13,570 nt of DNA from Candidatus Desantisbacteria bacterium CG1_02_49_89 (GTDB lineage: Bacteria; Desantisbacteria; UBA1551), in assembly GCA_001871075.1 (NCBI GenBank), contig MNUP01000099.1:1-13570 (forward strand), written 5' to 3'. The stretch's first letter is position 1, and the number at the start of each line of letters is the position of its first letter. The position numbers and the translations under genes were made by a program. Positions 1 through 6,239 of this stretch are shown piece after piece. Under the pieces are notes generated by a model. It was given only the letters and a program-made list of their open reading frames with translations, had not been told where the DNA came from and did not search any database.

Positions 1-118
1 GATTTTCTGCTCATCTTTTAACACAATAATCTTTTTGTTGGGGATAAGACACACGGTTACTTCTTGCTCCGGAAATCGACCTACCTTCCAGATTCTGCCT
101 TCGAGAGTACCCACCCCC
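1..118 (-). other. Open frame running off the left edge, possible gene remnant
   Basis: The minus strand is open from the TAA at 183-181 to the window edge. From about 106 it reads TLEGRIWKVGRFPEQEVTV and continues with a strand-rich CLIPNKKIIVLKDEQK. This looks like genuine protein sequence and not random translation, and by eye it resembles the beta-rich tail of integrase-type transposases. There is no convincing start codon or ribosome binding site, and the repeat element at 119-165 interrupts the upstream side. The rest of the 305-base flank holds only the two repeats described separately. Identity is unproven. Confidence 0.25.
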
Positions 119-165
119 CTCACCCTACCCCTCTCCCTCGAGGGGAGAGGATAAAGGAGAGGGTG
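119..165. repeat. GC-rich interspersed inverted-repeat (REP-like) element
   Basis: CACCCT (121-126) pairs with AGGGTG (160-165), and inside it CCTCTCCC (130-137) pairs with GGGAGAGG (143-150) around CTCGAG. CCCTCTCC (129-136) can alternatively pair with GGAGAGGG (156-163), so one left arm has two possible right arms. The word pattern CCCTCACCC...CTCTCCC...GAGAGGGTGA is that of a palindromic element dispersed in many bacterial genomes. There is no T-run, so it is not a standard terminator. Confidence 0.7.
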
Positions 166-207
166 ATTATTACCTGATTTTTAAACCAGCCAGCCTAAAT
201 CAATTTC

Positions 208-257
208 CCCCAGATAGGTATACTTCTGATTGTTCCCCAGGTATACTTTTGATTATT
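208..257 (-). repeat. Two GTATAC-centred direct repeats, possible insertion-sequence end
   Basis: Two imperfect copies of CCCCAG-(ATAG)-GTATACTTYTGATTRTT lie head to tail at 208-234 and 235-257. On the minus strand each reads AATCARAAGTATACC followed by TGGGG. IS21-family elements carry multiple repeats of this layout at their ends, where the transposase binds. No intact transposase gene lies in the window, so at most this is a remnant. Confidence 0.4.
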
Positions 258-305
258 TCCGCACAGTTTTTTGACAAAACTTAATAAAAACTTCATTTTT
301 CACTA

Positions 306-2495
306 TTATTTCAAATCTTTGCCTGCCCTGATTAAACTCAGCATTTCCAAGGTAGCTGTATCGTGAGGCGCGATCTTTGAAATCTTATCGTATATCTCTA
401 TTGCTTCTCTTTTTTCCCCTAGTTTATAGTATGCCGTTCCCATATTGTAAAACGCGTCAAGGAAAAAAGGATCGTTTCCTTCCAGGGCGGCGATTTCCCT
501 TTTTGCTTCGCTGGCTCTTTTAAACGCTTCCAAAGACCTCTGCCAGTCTGCCGATACAGTATAACAGAGCCCGAGCATCTGGTAAGCCATATAATCAGTA
601 GAATCGATCTCGGTGGCGATCCTGAATGAATTTATTGCCTTCTCCGGTAATCCGGTATTAAAATACGCAAGACCTAAATTATAATCAAGTTGGCCGCGGA
701 ATGGAGAAAATCTCGCAACATTTTCGTATGCTATTCTGGCTTCTTTCCAGCGTCCATGGGATGCATATATATTCCCGATAAGGAACAGGGCATCAACATT
801 CGTCGGCTCATACATGAGTGCTACCTCGCATTCCCTTAAAGATGCCTCGGGCGGTCCGTATTTTTTTAACACCTTTGTGACACGCCCCAGGTGCAAATCC
901 GCAAATAAAGGTTTTAGAGCCGATATCCACAGAAAAATACCAACCAGTATTATTAAAAGTACCGATAAGAATTTTAAATTTAAATGCTTACCGGCATGCA
1001 TTAAAGACGCCGGAGCACGTTCTTCTTGGTGCTCTAAAAATCCCTGATATTGGTGTCCATGCCTGTCTCCGTCAAATCCCATGGTAATTCTGTTCATAAT
1101 TCCAACCAGCAGCCAAAAAGTAACTCCTGTAGAAGAAATGCGCAGATTGACGCTTGCGGTATTATCTACCAGACAGCAGAATACAGCGCAAATTCCGCCT
1201 GAAACAAGATAGAAATCGTCTCGATTCAGGCATTTTAATTTTTTTACAGAATAAACGAAAAACGATGCTATTAAACCCAGAAAAGCCAGTATTCCGACAA
1301 GTCCCTGTTCTGCAAGTATCTCAAAGTATTCAGAATGGGCATGCTCCACGATATTCGCCCTTCCAAAACCCTTTAGTTTGTAGAAAGACGGCCTGTGAAG
1401 CGGGGCGTTGTAAACAAGCGTCCCCACCCCCCACCCAAACAACGGACGCGAGAGAAACATCCTGTAAGCGGTCTGCCATATAGTAATCCTCACACCGATG
1501 TTTTCTGTGGCGTTCGTCTTAAATCCGTAAGGCCTGAATATAAATTCGGGCGCCTCCTTCAGTATGATCCGGGCGGAAGGAATGATATTTTTTGACTTTG
1601 TCTTCAATAATTGAAGGCCCGGCGTAAAAATAAAAATAATAAAAATGCCCGCTGCTACTCCGGTAAGAACGATTGGAATGAACGGTTTTGAAAATGTCCC
1701 GGACGGCCCCTGTTTCAGAAGATTCAAAACAACATACAACAGGAACCCTGCAAACAGGGCAATTATCGAAGTCCTGGTAAATGTCCGCATCAGGCAAAGT
1801 ACCAAAACTAAAAAAACTATAAAATACAAAAGTCTGTAGAGCCATGATTTAGATATAAGCAGCGCACTGATGCAGAGAGGAATAATCATAATAAGGAATC
1901 CGCCTAAGAAATTGGGGTTCCCGATGAAAGAAACCGCGCGCCCTGTTGACTCCCATGAGATAAAATCATATCCCAGGGACTGCGCCAGCCCGTATATCGC
2001 GACCACTGCGCCCGAAACCAGCAAAACAGACAATATGCGCTGAATTCTTGCGCGCGAATCAACCTCATTGGCGATCACAAAAAAGAGCATCCCGTAGGAA
2101 AAAATCCTGAACATCTCCTTTATTGACGCAAACTTAAATGAAGATGTAAAAAAAGATATTATGCAGCTCCACAGGATTATTAGGACGAAGAGCGCGATCG
2201 GCGAATGCCGCAGATTTAACCGCGACTCTTCAACAGCTTTTAACAACCAGGCAAGGAATATGGTAAAGATAATTATCTCGGAAAAGGAAGTCTTCATCAG
2301 GCCCGCGGTGAAACTCCTGGTGTCCAGAACAAGCGGAACTGCCCCTGCCAACAGAATCAATCCCGTATCAATTAATATAGAATAAAAATAAGTTCTGCCT
2401 GCTACTGAGGTTAATTTCTCTCTTTTAAGGAATATTGTAGCTATAAAAGGGACTATCAGCACAAGAAAAAACAGGAACCATTCAAAAAAGGTCAT
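306..2495 (-). CDS. Wzy_C/WaaL-type O-antigen ligase or O-oligosaccharyltransferase with TPR repeats
   Basis: This 729-residue inner-membrane protein has about 13 hydrophobic segments over residues 4-470 and another at 507-527. A large loop (about 297-395) carries the Wzy_C hallmark GVRITIW (334-340), GWGVG (354-358) and HAHSEYFEILAEQGLVG (385-401), and GNPNFLGG (192-199) lies earlier. These are the features of lipid-linked glycan ligases and polymerases (WaaL, Wzy, PglL/TfpO). The C-terminal part (about 551-720) contains four to five TPR units, probably periplasmic and protein-binding. The ATG at 2495 has GGAG 6 bases upstream. It lies downstream of the pilin gene, separated by a terminator, so it may use its own promoter or read-through. 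It could attach O-antigen to lipid A, polymerise glycan, or glycosylate the neighbouring pilin; motifs alone do not separate these. Confidence 0.88.
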   Translation of the reverse strand: MTFFEWFLFFLVLIVPFIATIFLKREKLTSVAGRTYFYSILIDTGLILLAGAVPLVLDTRSFTAGLMKTSFSEIIIFTIFLAWLLKAVEESRLNLRHSPIALFVLIILWSCIISFFTSSFKFASIKEMFRIFSYGMLFFVIANEVDSRARIQRILSVLLVSGAVVAIYGLAQSLGYDFISWESTGRAVSFIGNPNFLGGFLIMIIPLCISALLISKSWLYRLLYFIVFLVLVLCLMRTFTRTSIIALFAGFLLYVVLNLLKQGPSGTFSKPFIPIVLTGVAAGIFIIFIFTPGLQLLKTKSKNIIPSARIILKEAPEFIFRPYGFKTNATENIGVRITIWQTAYRMFLSRPLFGWGVGTLVYNAPLHRPSFYKLKGFGRANIVEHAHSEYFEILAEQGLVGILAFLGLIASFFVYSVKKLKCLNRDDFYLVSGGICAVFCCLVDNTASVNLRISSTGVTFWLLVGIMNRITMGFDGDRHGHQYQGFLEHQEERAPASLMHAGKHLNLKFLSVLLIILVGIFLWISALKPLFADLHLGRVTKVLKKYGPPEASLRECEVALMYEPTNVDALFLIGNIYASHGRWKEARIAYENVARFSPFRGQLDYNLGLAYFNTGLPEKAINSFRIATEIDSTDYMAYQMLGLCYTVSADWQRSLEAFKRASEAKREIAALEGNDPFFLDAFYNMGTAYYKLGEKREAIEIYDKISKIAPHDTATLEMLSLIRAGKDLK

Positions 2496-2573
2496 TTTGG
2501 TCTCCGTTGCTTATCAGCCCGGCAAGTCTGGAAAATAAAAATCATTTCGTTTTTATCCATTTATTCATTTAAA

Positions 2574-2605
2574 AAAAAAGAGGGGGAGATCTCCCCCTCT
2601 TTTTT
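2574..2605. terminator. Palindromic intrinsic terminator after pilin gene
   Basis: This is a perfect 32-base palindrome. The GC part is GAGGGGGAGATCTCCCCCTC (2580-2599), flanked by A and T runs. On the minus strand the hairpin is followed by nine T residues (2579-2571), the form of a Rho-independent terminator for the pilin transcript, which ends 40 bases upstream. It could work in both directions. It should isolate the highly expressed pilin from the membrane gene downstream. Confidence 0.9.
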
Positions 2606-2644
2606 CATATCCTCAAATTTCCGTAATGTTACCTAGCCATATAC

Positions 2645-3073
2645 TTAGTAATAAAGTATATGCGGATAGCCGCCTGATCTACTACCGCTTCCAATGTCGC
2701 ACCAGGGAGTGCTTCCGATTTCAAACGAATTTGCACAAAATCCGTTTGCATCAAAGGGCGCAACAGCCGTGCCAGTGCACCAAACTTCAGAAGCTCCGTA
2801 TATGCCGCCTGCCTGACATGCAGGTGTCTTCTTAATGTAAGTCGGCACTATATTGCCCATTGAGACCCCATCTCCGTTGGTCTTGAGCGCATCCATAGCA
2901 TACTGCTCCAGCCCGCTGTCGATCTGGCGGATATTCGCCTTGCAGGCATTCGCTCTTGATTTTGACCTTGCTGCCATGAAGTTGGGGATCGCGATAGCCG
3001 AAAGAATGGCTATGATAGCAACAACGATCATGATCTCAACGAGCGTAAAACCTTTCTCTCTTAATTTAATCAT
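2645..3073 (-). CDS. Type IV pilin/pseudopilin-like protein
   Basis: The 142-residue protein begins with a class III prepilin signal: a short basic leader MIKLREKG, cleavage expected after Gly8, mature N-terminus Phe9 followed by TLVE with the conserved Glu at mature position 5 (E13). Residues 9-31 form the hydrophobic assembly helix, which continues as an amphipathic helix (about 32-65). The C-terminal globular part contains C86, C99, C113 and C125, with C44 in the helix, so disulfides are possible. The mature size of about 134 residues fits a short type IVa pilin or major pseudopilin. Expression signals are strong: a near-consensus sigma-54 promoter, a full AGGAGGTGA ribosome binding site 7 bases before the ATG, and a palindromic terminator. 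This suggests an abundant structural subunit. No other pilus machinery gene is in the window. Confidence 0.93.
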   Translation of the reverse strand: MIKLREKGFTLVEIMIVVAIIAILSAIAIPNFMAARSKSRANACKANIRQIDSGLEQYAMDALKTNGDGVSMGNIVPTYIKKTPACQAGGIYGASEVWCTGTAVAPFDANGFCANSFEIGSTPWCDIGSGSRSGGYPHILYY

Positions 3074-3080
3074 TTTTGTT

Positions 3081-3089
3081 TCACCTCCT
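3081..3089 (-). promoter_or_regulatory. Full-consensus ribosome binding site of pilin gene
   Basis: AGGAGGTGA, a nine-base complement to the 16S rRNA 3' end, lies 7 bases before the pilin ATG. It fixes the start codon and predicts strong translation, in contrast to the weaker sites before ribF and the small HTH gene. Confidence 0.9.
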
Positions 3090-3133
3090 CTTTTTTGTTA
3101 TTTTGTTCTGGGACATACCTTTTTATACAACTT

Positions 3134-3150
3134 AACAAAAACCGTGCCAA
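3134..3150 (-). promoter_or_regulatory. Sigma-54 (RpoN) promoter of the pilin gene
   Basis: Read on the minus strand, the site is TTGGCACG-GTTT-TTGTT, which fits the sigma-54 consensus YTGGCACGRNNNTTGCW at every defined position except the C of the -12 element (T here). The GG (3148-3147) and the expected GC position (3136-3135) are separated by exactly ten bases, as sigma-54 requires. A transcript would start near 3123, giving a leader of about 50 bases before the pilin ATG. Pilin genes are classic sigma-54 targets in Pseudomonas, Myxococcus and Geobacter, which supports the assignment. The enhancer-binding activator is not visible in the window. Confidence 0.8.
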
Positions 3151-3159
3151 CTCTATGTC

Positions 3160-3173
3160 TATTGACTACAATA
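3160..3173. promoter_or_regulatory. Small inverted repeat upstream of pilin promoter
   Basis: TATTG-ACTA-CAATA is a perfect 5-base inverted repeat with a 4-base spacer, lying just upstream of the -24 element (centred near -44 relative to the predicted start). It could be an operator or activator half-site pair, but it is short and AT-rich, so chance is a fair alternative. Confidence 0.25.
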
Positions 3174-3213
3174 AAAAAGTAACAAAAATTGTCGTTTTGC
3201 GCAGAAAGCGGCT

Positions 3214-3444
3214 TTATTTGCTCTTTTTATAATCTTCTATTATCTCATTTGAATTCAACCCAAGGTATTCTGAATATATCCGCATGAATCCTTTAAGATA
3301 AACCTCTGCAGGGAAAATTTCGTATTTTTCTTCCTCCAGAGCCTTCAGGAATTTCAGGCTTATCCTGGTGTCTTCACTTGCCTTTTCAAAGGATATGTTT
3401 TTGTTTTCCCTTGCTTCTTTTAACTTGCTGACCATCGAAATCAT
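3214..3444 (-). CDS. Small helix-turn-helix protein, RodZ N-terminal-domain-like
   Basis: The 76-residue product is essentially one helix-turn-helix domain of the RodZ/HTH_25 type. It shows the KLKEAREN-K-ISFEKASEDTRIS opening, the FLKALEEEKYEIFPAEVYLKG core and the MRIYSEYLGLN end, all typical of the RodZ N-terminus. Full-length RodZ (about 250-340 residues) continues with a transmembrane helix and a periplasmic domain; here the frame stops right after the HTH, leaving a soluble protein. In many bacteria a RodZ homologue lies near ftsK/spoIIIE, and this gene starts 37 bases after the ftsK stop, so cotranscription is likely. The ATG at 3444 is used because a GGGCGG-like site lies just upstream; the internal ATG at 3435 lacks one. 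It may bind MreB without a membrane anchor or act as a small DNA-binding regulator; I cannot decide. Confidence 0.82.
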   Translation of the reverse strand: MISMVSKLKEARENKNISFEKASEDTRISLKFLKALEEEKYEIFPAEVYLKGFMRIYSEYLGLNSNEIIEDYKKSK

Positions 3445-3481
3445 GGTTTCCGCCCTTTAGCCATGGCAGGCCATTTTAAAG

Positions 3482-5614
3482 CTATTTTAGCTTATCCAGG
3501 TAACTTTCATCCACCAGCATATCCCTTGGCTTAGTGCCGTCCTGCGGGCCTATAATGCCCTTTTCCTGCATGGCATCAATTATCCTTGCAGCACGGTTGT
3601 AACCTATTTTTAATCTGCGCTGGAGAAGCGAGGTGGACGCCTGCTTGTGCCTGATAACGACTTTTATGGCTTCATTGAAAAGCAGGTCATCGTCATCATC
3701 CTCTGCCATTTCCTCTTTTGCCTCTTCGAACACCTCCCGGACCGTCAATTCCGGAGTGCCGTATTTATCTTTCAGGTATCCCACGATCTTATTTACTTCC
3801 TGGCGGGACACATAAACTCCCTGGATACGCTGCGGCTTCACGGAACCCGTCTGCGAAAAAAGCATATCTCCTTTCCCGAGTAGTTTTTCCGCTCCCGAAA
3901 TATCCAGTATTGTCCTGGAATCAACCAGGGATGAAACCGCAAAAGAAATCCTTGAGGGGAAATTCGCTTTTATCAAACCGGTTATTATATCCACCGACGG
4001 GCGCTGCGTCGCGAGGACAAGATGTATGCCGACCGCCCTGCCCATCTGCGCCAGCCTGCAAAGCCTGTCCTCAACTTCAAGCGGGGCAACGATCATCAGA
4101 TCGGCAAGCTCATCTATTATCACAACCAGGTACGGCAGCCTTGGCTTTGTCTGGTTATAATCCTTTAATGAATGGACGCCCTTATGCAGAAAAGAATCAT
4201 ACCTGGTCTCCATCTCGTTTACAACCCACTTCATGGCTGAACCTGCTTCCCTGGAGTCTTTGATAACGGGAAGTATCAGGTGCGGGATGCCTTCAAACGC
4301 GGAAAGCTCCACCATCTTGGGGTCTATCATTACGAACCTGAGGTCCGCGGGACCGTTTCGGTACAGGAAACTGGTTATCAACGAGTATATGAAAACACTC
4401 TTGCCCGACCCGGTTGCGCCTGCTACCAGCAAATGGGGCATATCTTCAAGGTCAGCCACAAGCGGGGTGCCCTCCACGTTCTTTCCCAGGCAGAAGATCA
4501 AAGGAGACTTAGCCTGGCCGTATGTTTCGTGCTCAAGAACGCTCCTGATCAGGACTATTTCCGGGTTTTTATTGGGTATCTCGATCCCCACAACAGCCTT
4601 GCCCGGCACCGGAGCCTCCAGGCGGACGCTGGGCACAGCAAGGCTCAGGGCGAGATCGTTGGACAGGTTTGTAATGCTTGACACTTTTACTCCGGGCGCT
4701 GGCTGCAGCTCGAACCTTGTTATGACCGGGCCTTTGCTGATCTGGGTGACCTTGGCTATTACCCCGAAATTATTCAGGGTTTCTTCAAGAATACGTGCAG
4801 ACTCATGCAGCGCCTCTTCTGCCACGCCAATGCTTGCTTTGGGTTCCACGAGAAGGTTCACCGGCGGCGGTTCGTATAGCTCGTCCATGAACTCAAACCG
4901 GGCCTGGACCGGTTTTTTTCGTTTTTCAACAGGTCCCACTATCACGGGAACTTCTTCGGGTTTCAGCGCGGACTTTCCGGCTTTCTCTGTTGCCGTCTGC
5001 GATGCTGGTTTTAAAAGCTTCGTTTGGTCCGCCGCAATGTTCCCGGCGGTAATTACAGGGAATTTGGCTTTTTTCCTGCCGGACATAATAGTCTTTAAAG
5101 ATACCTCGGTGACAAGAAGTATCGACACCAGCAAAAGAATGCCCAGGACAATAAAGCTACCCACTTTACCCAGATAAGCGGAAACAAGGTCATTTAGGAA
5201 TCCTCCGGTAATACCGCCCCATCCCATAAAAAGAATATACCACATGGCCCGGATATTGTCGAGGAAAGTGCAGGAAACAACAAGGAGTATCATGAAACCT
5301 ATGATGTGAGCCCTTTTGATCTTCTTTTCCTTAAATTTATGCCATCCCAGCGTGCCGAGAATACCTACAAGTATATAAGTGCCCAAACCGAACAGCAGGA
5401 TCAACGTTCCGCTGGCATACGTGCCGACTATACCGACATAATTCCTGTCAGCTGTCCGGGATTGGCCCTTGTAATATTCAGCAAGCGGGAAATTAGCTGG
5501 GTTGAAAGTAATGGCGCTGACCAGCAGGAAAACGGCAATTCCCATGATCGCAACCGCCCAGATCTCGTTTGACCCGATTTTTACCTGCTCTCCGTCTTCC
5601 TTCATGATGATCAT
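3482..5614 (-). CDS. ftsK: DNA translocase FtsK/SpoIIIE
   Basis: FtsK is a septum-anchored hexameric DNA pump that clears chromosome ends during division and delivers dif sites to the Xer recombinases. The 710-residue protein has an N-terminal membrane region with about four or five hydrophobic segments (roughly 18-38, 62-88, 103-118, 123-140, 152-170). A polar, Lys/Pro-containing linker follows (about 180-260). The RecA-like motor has Walker A GATGSGKS (399-406) and Walker B VVIIDELADL (497-506), plus the ATQRPSVD motif (535-542). The C-terminal winged-helix gamma domain (about 645-700) is present after an acidic EDDDDD run, so it should read orienting DNA motifs. The linker is short compared with E. 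coli and resembles SpoIIIE. Start is ATG at 5614 with AAGGA upstream; the ATG at 5605 is an alternative giving three fewer residues. Confidence 0.97.
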   Translation of the reverse strand: MIIMKEDGEQVKIGSNEIWAVAIMGIAVFLLVSAITFNPANFPLAEYYKGQSRTADRNYVGIVGTYASGTLILLFGLGTYILVGILGTLGWHKFKEKKIKRAHIIGFMILLVVSCTFLDNIRAMWYILFMGWGGITGGFLNDLVSAYLGKVGSFIVLGILLLVSILLVTEVSLKTIMSGRKKAKFPVITAGNIAADQTKLLKPASQTATEKAGKSALKPEEVPVIVGPVEKRKKPVQARFEFMDELYEPPPVNLLVEPKASIGVAEEALHESARILEETLNNFGVIAKVTQISKGPVITRFELQPAPGVKVSSITNLSNDLALSLAVPSVRLEAPVPGKAVVGIEIPNKNPEIVLIRSVLEHETYGQAKSPLIFCLGKNVEGTPLVADLEDMPHLLVAGATGSGKSVFIYSLITSFLYRNGPADLRFVMIDPKMVELSAFEGIPHLILPVIKDSREAGSAMKWVVNEMETRYDSFLHKGVHSLKDYNQTKPRLPYLVVIIDELADLMIVAPLEVEDRLCRLAQMGRAVGIHLVLATQRPSVDIITGLIKANFPSRISFAVSSLVDSRTILDISGAEKLLGKGDMLFSQTGSVKPQRIQGVYVSRQEVNKIVGYLKDKYGTPELTVREVFEEAKEEMAEDDDDDLLFNEAIKVVIRHKQASTSLLQRRLKIGYNRAARIIDAMQEKGIIGPQDGTKPRDMLVDESYLDKLK

Positions 5615-5640
5615 CCTTAATCCTTGATATTATAAACTCA

Positions 5641-5728
5641 GATACAGATAGCCACTGATTTCCACGGATTAATTTTTTACTTAAAACTTGATTCTTGGCA
5701 CTAAATCCAGGCACGGATGCACACTGTT
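5641..5728. repeat. Degenerate ATCCGTGG-type short repeats in dut-ftsK spacer
   Basis: On the minus strand, ten-base units TAATCCGTGG, AAATCAGTGG and CTATCTGTAT follow each other (5672-5643), and another GCATCCGTGC occurs further upstream (about 5721-5712). This pattern of degenerate ATCCGTGG-like words resembles dispersed intergenic repeats seen in many environmental genomes. I see no convincing promoter or terminator inside it. Confidence 0.45.
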
Positions 5729-5743
5729 TCCGTCACTGTTTTG

Positions 5744-5785
5744 CCATGAGCCATAAGCTATGAACTATGAGCTATGAGCCATGAG
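5744..5785. repeat. Six tandem copies of a 7-base unit (YYATGAG)
   Basis: Six consecutive heptamers follow each other: CCATGAG, CCATAAG, CTATGAA, CTATGAG, CTATGAG, CCATGAG. They end 7 bases from the dut stop codon. The array is intergenic, so length changes would not shift any reading frame. No function can be read from it. Confidence 0.85.
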
Positions 5786-5792
5786 CAATTTA

Positions 5793-6239
5793 TCACTTAT
5801 ATCCGGTGTGCCCGAAACCGCCGCTGCCCCTTGCTGTGGCATTTACGCTTTTTACGGACTTTACGATTGCGCGCTCTGTCCTGTTCAATACCATCTGGGC
5901 GATCCTCGAAGATGGTTTCACGCTGAATTTTTTGCGGGAAAGGTTGACGAGGATAACTTTTATTTCACCGCGGTAATCAGAATCGATCGTTCCCGGGCTG
6001 TTAAGGATCCCGATGCCGTATTCCCAGGCAAGACCGCTGCGCGGCCTGACCTGCAGTTCATAACCTTTGGGAATTTCAGCTTTTATGCCCGTTGGTATAA
6101 GCGCTCTTCCCATCGGCATGATCACTATGTTTTTATCCATTGCCGCATACAGGTCCATGCCGCTCGAGAACTCCGTCATATAGACAGGAAGCGCGGCTTT
6201 GTCAGTGATCTTTTCTATCCGTATCGTTGTTTTTCCCAT
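5793..6239 (-). CDS. dut: dUTP diphosphatase (dUTPase)
   Basis: dUTPase hydrolyses dUTP to dUMP and pyrophosphate, keeping uracil out of DNA and supplying dUMP for thymidylate synthesis. It acts as a homotrimer. All five family motifs are visible in 148 residues: motif I SSGMDLYA (25-32), motif II RPRSGLA (65-71), motif III GTIDSDYRGE (83-92) with the catalytic Asp, motif IV RIAQMVL (112-118) and the glycine-rich motif V RGSGGFGHTG (137-146). Length and motif spacing are normal, so it should be active. The ATG overlaps the preceding peptidase stop as TAATG, and a purine-rich AAAAGG within that gene serves as the ribosome binding site. It is the last gene of the tight cluster; the following spacer is repeat-rich and has no clear terminator. 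Confidence 0.97.
   Translation of the reverse strand: MGKTTIRIEKITDKAALPVYMTEFSSGMDLYAAMDKNIVIMPMGRALIPTGIKAEIPKGYELQVRPRSGLAWEYGIGILNSPGTIDSDYRGEIKVILVNLSRKKFSVKPSSRIAQMVLNRTERAIVKSVKSVNATARGSGGFGHTGYK

Noticed and set aside
119-165. GC-rich hairpin read as a terminator for the membrane-protein gene
   Set aside because: No T-run follows the stem on either strand, and it lies about 140 bases beyond the stop codon; a dispersed inverted repeat fits better.
3180-3213. Possible terminator after the small HTH gene
   Set aside because: Only four-base stems can be drawn before the T-rich stretch, too weak to call.
4233-5177. Long plus-strand open frame (314 codons) opposite ftsK
   Set aside because: It is fully antisense to the well-supported ftsK motor and linker, has no recognisable domain, and its low-complexity Ser/Thr/Arg composition is typical of a shadow frame.
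5629-5634. Perfect TATAAT on the minus strand before ftsK
   Set aside because: No acceptable -35 hexamer lies 16-18 bases upstream, and a start from it would fall at the Shine-Dalgarno, leaving almost no leader.
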